This document shows, one piece after another, positions 1-5,124 of a stretch of 5,124 nucleotides of DNA. Each line of letters begins with the position of its first letter. Position 1 is the first letter of the stretch. Below the pieces are notes generated by a model. The model saw only the letters and a list, made by a program, of their open reading frames with translations, searched no databases and was not told the origin of the DNA. The DNA is taken from contig JAEZOG010000060.1 of assembly GCA_023414155.1 (NCBI GenBank), positions 1-5,124 on the forward strand, in the 5' to 3' direction. Made by a program: the position numbers and the translations under genes. The stretch comes from Cyanobacteria bacterium OH_CFB_184. Lineage in GTDB: Bacteria > Cyanobacteriota > Vampirovibrionia > Gastranaerophilales > Gastranaerophilaceae.

Positions 1-11
1 GTACGTCTCAT
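1..11 (-). CDS. 5' end of an unidentified leftward gene (first four codons only)
   Basis: Reading leftward, an ATG at 11-9 is followed by AGA, CGT and AC, giving Met-Arg-Arg-Thr (ACN is Thr whatever the missing base) before the window ends. The start is supported by a good Shine-Dalgarno sequence, AAGGAG, at 24-19 on this strand, with a 7-nt spacer to the ATG. A plausible promoter lies further upstream. The gene is therefore divergent from proC. Four residues are not enough to name a product. The main doubt is whether a real reading frame continues to the left. Confidence 0.6.
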
Positions 12-18
12 TTTATTT

Positions 19-24
19 CTCCTT
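19..24 (-). promoter_or_regulatory. Ribosome binding site of the leftward edge gene
   Basis: On the minus strand this reads AAGGAG, a full anti-16S match, 7 nt before the ATG at 11-9. It is the main reason for calling a gene start at the very edge. The same bases partly overlap the candidate -35 box of the rightward proC promoter. Confidence 0.6.
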
Positions 25-51
25 GAATATTATATTTGCCAGTTGTATCAT
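23..51 (+). promoter_or_regulatory. Candidate sigma70-type promoter for proC-rmuC
   Basis: TTGAAT at 23-28 matches four of six bases of the -35 consensus. A 17-bp spacer separates it from TATCAT at 46-51, which matches five of six bases of the -10 consensus. Transcription would start near 58, giving proC a leader of about 50 nt. The hexamers were found by eye in AT-rich DNA, where chance matches are common, but the spacing is optimal and the placement fits the gene. Confidence 0.45.
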
Positions 52-78
52 AGTAAATAAAACAAACTCCAAAGTCAA
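50..78 (-). promoter_or_regulatory. Candidate divergent promoter for the leftward edge gene
   Basis: On the minus strand TTGACT (78-73) matches five of six bases of the -35 consensus. After a 17-bp spacer comes TACTAT (55-50), which matches four of six bases of the -10. Transcription would start near 43, upstream of the ribosome site at 24-19. Its -10 box overlaps the -10 box of the rightward proC promoter by two bases, so the two promoters probably cannot be occupied by polymerase at once. Confidence 0.4.
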
Positions 79-106
79 TTAAGCATCTATAAAAAGGTTA
101 AAGAAT

Positions 107-913
107 ATGAACAAGAAAATAGGTTTCATCGGCGCAGGCAAAATGGCTAACGCAATTATAAAAGGAATTATTGATTCAAAATATTGCACTCCTGAAAATA
201 TGTATGTTTCCGATTTAAATAAAAAAGCACTAGAATCAATGCAAATCGAATTTGCACTAAATACAACGACCAACAACTCTGAAGTGGTACAAAACGCTGA
301 TGTGCTTATATTTGCAGTAAAACCTTTTGTATTAAAAGATGTGATAAAAGAACTAAAACCTTTTATCACTGGCAAGCACCTGGTGATTTCAATTGCGGCA
401 GGAATACCAATTTCTGCAATTGAAGAAATAGTTGAATCGACTCCTGTAATAAGAGTTATGCCAAACACTCCAGCACTTGTAAATGAAGGAATGAGTGCTG
501 TTTGCAAAGGCAAATTAGCATCAGAAGATGATGTAAAAATCGCATCTGACATTTTTAAAAGCGTCGGAAAAGTAATCGAAACAGAAGAAAAATACATAGA
601 TATAATAACTGCAATTAGCGGCTCTGGTCCTGCTTTTTACTATTATATTATCGATGAAATTGCAAAAGCAGGAGAATCTTTAGGGCTTGATTATGACACA
701 TGCCTTAAGCTATCAGCACAAACGGCATTTGGCGCTGCAAAAATGATTATGGATACAGATGTTTCACCTGAACAACTAATCACAAACGTAACTACCCCTG
801 GCGGTTGCACAGAAGTAGGCAATATAACCTTAAAAGAAAAAAATATATCAAGCATTTTGCATGCTACAATTGAAAATACAATGAAAAAAGCAAAAGCACT
901 CGGAGAAAATTAA
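107..913 (+). CDS. proC: Pyrroline-5-carboxylate reductase
   Basis: This enzyme reduces 1-pyrroline-5-carboxylate to L-proline with NAD(P)H, the last step of proline synthesis, in the cytoplasm. The 268-residue length is normal for the family. The N-terminal Rossmann fold shows the dinucleotide motif GAGKMA at residues 9-14. Other family hallmarks are AVKPF near 70-74, RVMPNTPALV near 116-125, and ITAISGSGPAF at 167-177 at the start of the helical dimerisation domain. The conserved TTPGGCTE lies at 229-236. The start is fixed by the usual few residues before the Rossmann beta strand. The ribosome site is weak (AAGG at 94-97, 9 nt before the ATG). The stop codon shares one base with the rmuC start, so the two genes form an operon. 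No truncation or missing motif is seen. Confidence 0.97.
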   Translation: MNKKIGFIGAGKMANAIIKGIIDSKYCTPENMYVSDLNKKALESMQIEFALNTTTNNSEVVQNADVLIFAVKPFVLKDVIKELKPFITGKHLVISIAAGIPISAIEEIVESTPVIRVMPNTPALVNEGMSAVCKGKLASEDDVKIASDIFKSVGKVIETEEKYIDIITAISGSGPAFYYYIIDEIAKAGESLGLDYDTCLKLSAQTAFGAAKMIMDTDVSPEQLITNVTTPGGCTEVGNITLKEKNISSILHATIENTMKKAKALGEN

Positions 914-1992
914 TGAATATAATTATCTTTATTGTCGGATTTATTATTGGCGTTGCCACAACTTTCCTTATCGTTAAACAGACAGGCAAAAGCCAACAAA
1001 CAGTTCAAGAAGAGATGTTTAATCAAATGCAGCTGGTGTTTGAAAATATGGCAAATAAGATAATAAAAGAAAATACACAAGATTTTTCAACAATGTCAAA
1101 AGAGAGAATGACTGAACTTTTAGACCCGTTTAAAGAAAAAATCGAAGAATTTAAGAAAAAATTTGAACAAAACAACGAAAAATTCACAACTCTTGATCTT
1201 CATATCAAGAACGTCATTGAAACAGGAAATAAAATCACTCAAGATACCACAAAACTTTCTCACGCTCTAAAAGGCGATAATATGAAACAAGGTAAATGGG
1301 GAGAACTTATTCTTGAAAGAGTTTTAGAGCTATCAGGGTTAAAAAAAGGCGAAGAATATGTGGTTCAAGCAGGTATCGGCACTCAAAGACCCGATGCTAC
1401 TGTTCTTCTTCCAGAAAATAAAGCTATCTTTATCGATGCTAAAACGACTCTAGCTTCTTACGAAGCATACATAAATGCTCAAACTGACGAAGAAAAAGAA
1501 CATTATTTAAAACAATTCAAAGACTCAACAAAAACTCATATAATGAACCTTTCTAAAAAAGAATACTTTGAAACAGCAGAATATAATTCTCCAGAATACG
1601 TTTTGATGTTTATTCCAATAGAAAGTTGCTACTCAATGCTGTTTTTAGAAGACTCACAGCTCTGGGAACTAGCTTGGAAAAACAAAGTTATGCCAACATC
1701 CCCATCTACACTTTTAGCAGCTCTTAAAATAATCAACAGCTTCCACATCGTGACAAGACAAAACAACAATGCTTTAGAAATAGCACAGCTTGCAGGAAAA
1801 ATGTACGACAAATTCGCTGATATGATTAAAGATCTCAATTCTGCACAAAAATCAATGAACCAGGTTTTCACCAAACTTGTAGGCAGAGACAATATTCTTA
1901 GACAGATCGAAAGACTTCAAGAGCTTGGTGCAAAAACATCAAAACAAATCCCGACAATCTCTGAAGAACTATCTTCTACAAACGTTGATTAA
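913..1992 (+). CDS. rmuC: DNA recombination protein RmuC (membrane-anchored, nuclease-like)
   Basis: RmuC proteins limit inversions at short inverted repeats in E. coli and have a PD-(D/E)XK-like nuclease core; the exact biochemical activity is not settled. This 359-residue copy shows the family order. A single transmembrane segment lies at about residues 2-21, then a charged coiled-coil-like stretch runs to about 115, then the RmuC domain. Recognisable blocks are KQGKWGELILERVLELSGL (125-143), the nuclease-like RPDATV (159-164) with IDAKT (174-178), EYVLMFIPIE (228-237), and the PTSPSTLLAALK block (261-272). It is shorter than the E. coli protein (475 residues) but appears complete. The start ATG overlaps the proC stop as TAATG, with GGAG at 902-905 seven nt upstream, which suggests translational coupling. 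It ends directly against the stop codon of the convergent SH3 gene. Confidence 0.93.
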   Translation: MNIIIFIVGFIIGVATTFLIVKQTGKSQQTVQEEMFNQMQLVFENMANKIIKENTQDFSTMSKERMTELLDPFKEKIEEFKKKFEQNNEKFTTLDLHIKNVIETGNKITQDTTKLSHALKGDNMKQGKWGELILERVLELSGLKKGEEYVVQAGIGTQRPDATVLLPENKAIFIDAKTTLASYEAYINAQTDEEKEHYLKQFKDSTKTHIMNLSKKEYFETAEYNSPEYVLMFIPIESCYSMLFLEDSQLWELAWKNKVMPTSPSTLLAALKIINSFHIVTRQNNNALEIAQLAGKMYDKFADMIKDLNSAQKSMNQVFTKLVGRDNILRQIERLQELGAKTSKQIPTISEELSSTNVD

Positions 1993-2649
1993 CTACTTAA
2001 AAGAGGGGAAAAGTAGTAAGGTTCCGTCATCTTCTCTCCATTTAACCCAGCCAATTTTTGTATATTGCCCGATATCAAGCACAGATACGAGCATCCAGTT
2101 GCCTCTTATCATAGAAAAATTGATATATTTAGGATAAGCAAAAGTCTCTAACGCTTGAGAATCTAATGAATCTTGACTATATAATCTTCTCTTCTCGTCT
2201 GGAACGTCTTTAAAGAAATAAAGCCCATTCTTTTTTCCCCAATCATAAAAAGCATTTCGCCACGTTTTAAATGCGTTTATGTCTGTTTGTTTTACCCAAC
2301 CGGTGTACCCGTTTTTTTGGTCATAATAAACCTCATACCAGCCATCTTCGCTATTAGAAAGAACAGCTATAAGGGCAATTGATTTGCTAGGCGAATATAC
2401 AATCAAAGTATTATCATAAGATCTGGGCTCTCCCAAAACAGGTTGATATCTTGAATCAACTTCAAAATCAATTTTTTTTAAAACTTTTGAAGTTTCACTG
2501 GGTTGTTCGTAAACACAAAAAGAATTTTTCATATTTAAAACCCCAAACCCATAGTGCTTTATCGACTTAGTAGTCGACGGAATTACGTCTGCAAAAGCAA
2601 ATGTCGCTGTTAAAAAAAATAATATTAGTGCTAAAAAAAACTTTTTCAT
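1993..2649 (-). CDS. Secreted protein with two SH3-like domains
   Basis: This is a 218-residue exported protein of unknown specific role. Residues 1-20 form a classic signal peptide: MKK, a hydrophobic stretch, then AFA before Asp21 as a signal peptidase I site. It has no lipobox cysteine, so it is probably periplasmic or released. A first bacterial SH3-like domain spans about 44-123, from FCVYEQPSETSKVL to GYTGWVKQTD, with an insertion of roughly 30 residues after the first strand. A second, more diverged copy spans about 156-208, from LYSQDSLDSQAL to IGWVKWRED. Such domains often bind cell-wall peptides, but no catalytic domain is attached, so an enzyme function is not supported. An in-frame TGA lies seven codons upstream of the ATG, and the signal peptide fixes the start. 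There is no Shine-Dalgarno sequence. Confidence 0.85.
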   Translation of the reverse strand: MKKFFLALILFFLTATFAFADVIPSTTKSIKHYGFGVLNMKNSFCVYEQPSETSKVLKKIDFEVDSRYQPVLGEPRSYDNTLIVYSPSKSIALIAVLSNSEDGWYEVYYDQKNGYTGWVKQTDINAFKTWRNAFYDWGKKNGLYFFKDVPDEKRRLYSQDSLDSQALETFAYPKYINFSMIRGNWMLVSVLDIGQYTKIGWVKWREDDGTLLLFPSFK

Positions 2650-2655
2650 ATTGAA

Positions 2656-2684
2656 ATTATAGTAAATTCATAAAGAATTGTCGA
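2656..2684 (-). promoter_or_regulatory. Near-consensus promoter of the SH3 gene, predicted leaderless
   Basis: On the minus strand TCGACA (2684-2679) matches five of six bases of the -35. An optimal 17-bp spacer separates it from a perfect TATAAT (2661-2656). Counting the usual distance from the -10 box puts the transcription start at about 2649, which is the A of the SH3 gene's ATG. The bases between box and ATG (TTCAAT) carry no ribosome binding site. This is the strongest promoter visible in the window. Confidence 0.7.
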
Positions 2685-2701
2685 ATTTTCTCAACTAAAA
2701 A

Positions 2702-2732
2702 CTAGCCATCTGTCCATATACCATGCTGCTAG
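2702..2732. repeat. Imperfect inverted repeat in the divergent intergenic gap
   Basis: CTAGCCAT (2702-2709) can pair with ATGCTGCTAG (2723-2732) through eight base pairs with a two-base bulge at 2726-2727 and a 13-base loop. It lies between the SH3 promoter and the start of the unknown repeat protein, about where an operator would sit. It is short and could be chance. It lacks a T run, so it is not a terminator. Confidence 0.25.
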
Positions 2733-2760
2733 ATTTGTAATACTATTTGAAAAGTAAATT

Positions 2761-2767
2761 TAAGGAG
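2761..2767 (+). promoter_or_regulatory. Ribosome binding site of the 22-residue-repeat protein
   Basis: TAAGGAG lies 10 nt before the ATG at 2778. It is a strong match that fixes the start of an otherwise unrecognised gene and argues that it is truly translated. Upstream, TACTAT at 2741-2746 is a possible -10 box, but no convincing -35 stands 17 bp before it, so the promoter is left uncalled. Confidence 0.75.
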
Positions 2768-2777
2768 TAATTATTAT

Positions 2778-3542
2778 ATGAAAATTTCTTTTTCAGATCT
2801 TACGAATTTTGGCCCGAAAATCAATCCGCTAAATTCTAACAAAAAAGACATTTACACATCTAAACCCGTTGCCTTTCGTGGCATAGAAGATACATTTGAA
2901 TTCGGTGATCTAAAAGCATCAACGATAGGAGTAAATAAAGATTCTCTTGATAAAAACATATACCTTCTTTCTGCAAACAAAATAACAGCAAGTCAGTTTG
3001 TTGGAAGTGTTGGAAATAAATTAATAGCTATAAATAAAAGCTATAAAGGAAATAATGGCAATATAGATGGTGAGTTCTTCAATATTCGAGGGAAAAAAGT
3101 AAAAACAGGATTTCCTAGTCAATATAATTTAATAGGAAAAATAGGCAAAAAAGAAATAGAAACTTCTGCAGCAACTATAAATGATAAAACCTTTATAGAA
3201 GGTAAATATGACGGAAAACCAATCAACCTAAAAGCGTACAATGGCAACGGCTATGGGCACATAAAAGGAATAATCGGAGACGATAAAGTAGATTTTATTG
3301 TATCAAACAAACCTCCAGGTAAAAGTGCCGAAGCAAAAATAAATGATGATATTGAATTACATTATGTAGAAACCTATAACAAAATACTAGGTGGGATAAC
3401 AAAAAATCATGAATTATTCCCTCTTATAATGACGATAGCCGATCTTACGCCCAACAATTATGAGGAACCAAGCTTAGGTATATACGACCCGGATTATGAA
3501 CCAGATGATGATGGGGACACTTTTAGAAACGTATTTTTCTAA
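2778..3542 (+). CDS. Unknown protein with 22-residue tandem repeats and acidic tail
   Basis: I do not recognise this 254-residue protein. It has no signal peptide and no membrane segment. Residues 1-45 are polar and probably flexible, with a KPVAFRG stretch at 29-35. Residues 74-183 consist of five units of exactly 22 residues, with a degenerate sixth at 184-205. Each unit opens with the pattern hydrophobic-x-Gly-x-hydrophobic, followed by a turn rich in Gly, Asn, Asp and Lys and another beta-like stretch. This suggests a stacked beta-hairpin or solenoid-like sheet. Residues 207-225 are more hydrophobic, and the tail (226-254) is strongly acidic and ends in NVFF. A strong ribosome site and an immediately following terminator show a single-gene unit. 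Base composition resembles the neighbours, so there is no sign of recent transfer. A surface or structural role is a guess. Confidence 0.8.
   Translation: MKISFSDLTNFGPKINPLNSNKKDIYTSKPVAFRGIEDTFEFGDLKASTIGVNKDSLDKNIYLLSANKITASQFVGSVGNKLIAINKSYKGNNGNIDGEFFNIRGKKVKTGFPSQYNLIGKIGKKEIETSAATINDKTFIEGKYDGKPINLKAYNGNGYGHIKGIIGDDKVDFIVSNKPPGKSAEAKINDDIELHYVETYNKILGGITKNHELFPLIMTIADLTPNNYEEPSLGIYDPDYEPDDDGDTFRNVFF
2997..3392 (+). repeat. Protein-level tandem repeat, 22 residues (66 nt) per unit
   Basis: Units begin at nucleotides 2997, 3063, 3129, 3195 and 3261, with a degenerate sixth at 3327. Their openings read FVGSV, IDGEF, LIGKI, IEGKY and IKGII, then AEAKI in the sixth. The glycines fall at residues 76, 98, 120, 142 and 164, exactly 22 apart, and Ala186 takes the same place in unit six. 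The DNA of the units has diverged well beyond simple repeat identity, so the duplication is old and has been kept by selection on protein structure rather than being recent slippage. Confidence 0.75.
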
Positions 3543-3543
3543 C

Positions 3544-3574
3544 AAAAAAAGAGCCTTGTTTGGCTCTTTTTTTT
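3544..3574. terminator. Bidirectional intrinsic terminator
   Basis: GAGCC (3551-3555) pairs with GGCTC (3562-3566) around a six-base loop. The stem is extended by seven A (3544-3550) pairing with T, and the T run covers 3567-3574. With the A tract on one side and the T tract on the other, it works in both directions. It ends the rightward repeat-protein gene, whose stop codon ends two bases before the stem, and the leftward thrS gene, whose stop is at 3592-3590. Confidence 0.92.
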
Positions 3575-3589
3575 ATTTAGAATAGTGAA

Positions 3590-5124
3590 TTAAAAAGTTG
3601 TCTCTTTTGATTTTTTATTGATTTCTTCAACCAATTTAGATGCAAATTCATCTGCATTCATAGTACCAACAGGACCTTTGCCTCTGACTCTAACTGCAAC
3701 TTCATTATTTTCAATCTCTTTATCACCCATAACAATTACGTACGGAATACGTTTATCTTGAATTGCTTCTCTGATTTTGTAGTTCATACTTTCTGATCTG
3801 TCATCAAGCTTAGCTCTTATCCCTTGAGCAACAAGTTTTTTATAGACTTGTTCGGCATAATCATTATGTCTTTCAGCGATAGGAACAACACTAACCTGCA
3901 CTGGAGCTATCCAAGTAGGGAAAGCACCTGCATAATGTTCAATAAGTATTCCATGGAATCTTTCCATAGAACCAAAGATAACTCTGTGAAGCATTACAGG
4001 AGTTTTCATTTGACCGTCTTTATCTTGGTATTTAAGGTCAAAACGCTCAGGAAGGTTAAAGTCCAGCTGAATTGTAGCACATTGCCAAGTTCTGCCGATT
4101 GCATCTTTGATTTTGAAATCGATTTTTGGTCCGTAGAATGCACCATCACCTTCGTTAACTTCGTATGACATACCACGTTTGTCCATAGCTTCTTTTAAAC
4201 CAGCTTCTGCTTTATCCCAATTTTCTATTTCACCGACAAAACTTTCAGGTCTTGTTGAAAGTTCAACATCAAATTTCATATCAAAAATAGCTAATGTATC
4301 AGCTACAAAATCAATGATAGAGTTAATTTCTTCAACAAGTTGTTCCGGTGTGCAGAAAATATGTGCATCATCTTGAGTAAAACCTTTTACACGGGTTAAG
4401 CCGGATAATGCGCCTGACTTTTCATTTCTATAAACAGTACCAAGTTCAGCCATTCTCAATGGTAATGAACGGTATGAATGTCTATTTGCTTGATATATAA
4501 GGATATGGAACGGACAATTCATCGGTTTAAGAACAAACTCTTCATCATTATCATGGATAAAGAACATATTTTCTCTGTAATGATCCGCGTGCCCTGAAAT
4601 TTCCCATAGTTTTGATTTTGCCATATGAGGAGTTTGAACAATAACGTATCCGCGTTTTCTATGTTCAGTTCTCCAGTAGTTTTCGATTTCTTCTCTAACT
4701 ACAGCTAAATTAGGGTGCCAGAGAACAAGTCCTCCACCGATTTCTTCTCTAACCGAGAACAAATCTAATTGAGTTCCTAATTTTCTATGATCGCGTTTTT
4801 CAGCTTCTTCTAAGAAATTTAAATATTCATCTAATGCTTCTTTATTCCAAAATGCAGTAGCATAAACTCTTTGAAGCATTTTGTTTTTTTCATTACCTCT
4901 CCAATATGCACCTGCGACTTTTAACAGTTTAAACGAGTTAGGTTTGATATAAGATGTATAAGGAACGTGAGGTCCAGAACAAAGATCGTTAAATAAAACA
5001 TTTCCTTCTTTATCTTTGGTTAAAAACAAAGTAGGATTATCGTTTTTGTGTTCTTCTAAAAGTTCTGCTTTATAGATTTCGCCTTGCTCTTTGAATTCAG
5101 CAATTTGCTTGTCTACATCAGGAA
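3590..5124 (-). CDS. thrS: Threonyl-tRNA synthetase, 5' end beyond the window
   Basis: This class II synthetase charges tRNA-Thr with threonine in the cytoplasm. The window holds 510 C-terminal residues; the family is about 640 long, so the TGS domain and most of the editing domain lie to the right. Numbering from the first complete codon (5122-5120), the end of the editing domain shows CSGPH, with Cys48 and His52 of its metal-like cluster. The catalytic core has NCPFH (Cys203), motif 2 from YRNEKSGALSG to TQDDAH (His254), and PVMLHR (His379), giving all three zinc ligands. Motif 3 is GSMERFHG. The anticodon-binding domain begins near PTWIAPVQV and runs to the end. The frame stays open to the window edge, so the TTG codon at 5029 is internal and not a start. 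It ends at the shared terminator. Confidence 0.97.
   Translation of the reverse strand, partial: PDVDKQIAEFKEQGEIYKAELLEEHKNDNPTLFLTKDKEGNVLFNDLCSGPHVPYTSYIKPNSFKLLKVAGAYWRGNEKNKMLQRVYATAFWNKEALDEYLNFLEEAEKRDHRKLGTQLDLFSVREEIGGGLVLWHPNLAVVREEIENYWRTEHRKRGYVIVQTPHMAKSKLWEISGHADHYRENMFFIHDNDEEFVLKPMNCPFHILIYQANRHSYRSLPLRMAELGTVYRNEKSGALSGLTRVKGFTQDDAHIFCTPEQLVEEINSIIDFVADTLAIFDMKFDVELSTRPESFVGEIENWDKAEAGLKEAMDKRGMSYEVNEGDGAFYGPKIDFKIKDAIGRTWQCATIQLDFNLPERFDLKYQDKDGQMKTPVMLHRVIFGSMERFHGILIEHYAGAFPTWIAPVQVSVVPIAERHNDYAEQVYKKLVAQGIRAKLDDRSESMNYKIREAIQDKRIPYVIVMGDKEIENNEVAVRVRGKGPVGTMNADEFASKLVEEINKKSKETTF

Noticed and set aside
79..597. 172-codon open frame on the minus strand across proC
   Set aside because: It lies wholly opposite proC, which has every family motif. 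It has low-complexity Ser/Phe/Ile composition typical of an antisense shadow.
1992..2060. Intrinsic terminator for rmuC
   Set aside because: Only weak or mismatched stems can be drawn and no T run directly follows them.
1629..2137. Small open frames overlapping the end of rmuC on both strands
   Set aside because: They overlap well-supported coding sequence, show no domain resemblance and lack convincing ribosome sites.
3525..3542. C-terminal NVFF as an outer-membrane beta-barrel signal
   Set aside because: The residues before the final Phe do not show the alternating hydrophobic pattern, and the protein has no signal peptide.
3824..4376. Two rightward open frames inside thrS
   Set aside because: They lie antisense to strongly conserved ThrRS sequence and look like non-coding shadows.
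5027..5029. TTG as a start codon for thrS
   Set aside because: The frame stays open for 31 more codons to the window edge with ThrRS-like sequence, and the conserved editing and TGS domains must lie upstream.
1..5124. A complete novel multi-gene defence or mobile system
   Set aside because: Three of the four well-identified genes are housekeeping or widespread, and the two accessory genes are single units with no enzymatic or toxin-antitoxin features.

Overview
This is an AT-rich window from a bacterial chromosome. It carries four complete protein genes and two gene ends cut by the window edges. Most of it is ordinary housekeeping sequence. I see no RNA gene, insertion sequence, CRISPR array or phage module. 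The low G+C, Gram-negative style signal peptide and the ThrRS sequence would suit a gut bacterium such as the non-photosynthetic cyanobacterial relatives (Vampirovibrionia/Gastranaerophilales). That placement is a low-confidence impression from reading, not a search result.

Layout. Positions 1-11 are the first codons of a leftward gene that continues outside the window. It is separated from proC by about 95 bp, which hold what look like overlapping divergent promoters. Next come proC (pyrroline-5-carboxylate reductase, last step of proline synthesis) and rmuC (membrane-anchored, nuclease-like recombination protein). Their stop and start codons share one base (TAATG), so they form a two-gene operon. 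rmuC runs head-on into a leftward gene for a secreted protein with two SH3-like domains, and the two stop codons abut with no base between them. That SH3 gene has a near-consensus promoter whose predicted start point falls on the A of its ATG, so its mRNA may be leaderless. Divergent from it is a 254-residue protein of unrecognised family. It contains five units, plus a degenerate sixth, of exactly 22 residues, and an acidic C-terminal tail. It ends at a strong bidirectional terminator that also serves thrS, the leftward threonyl-tRNA synthetase gene, whose 5' end lies beyond the right edge.

How the genes relate. proC and rmuC are probably co-transcribed but have no obvious shared pathway. 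The SH3 protein and the 22-residue-repeat protein sit divergently in a small accessory island between housekeeping genes and share a 128-bp regulatory gap. A functional link between them is only a guess. The best candidate for something undescribed is the repeat protein. Nothing here supports a complete multi-gene novel system.
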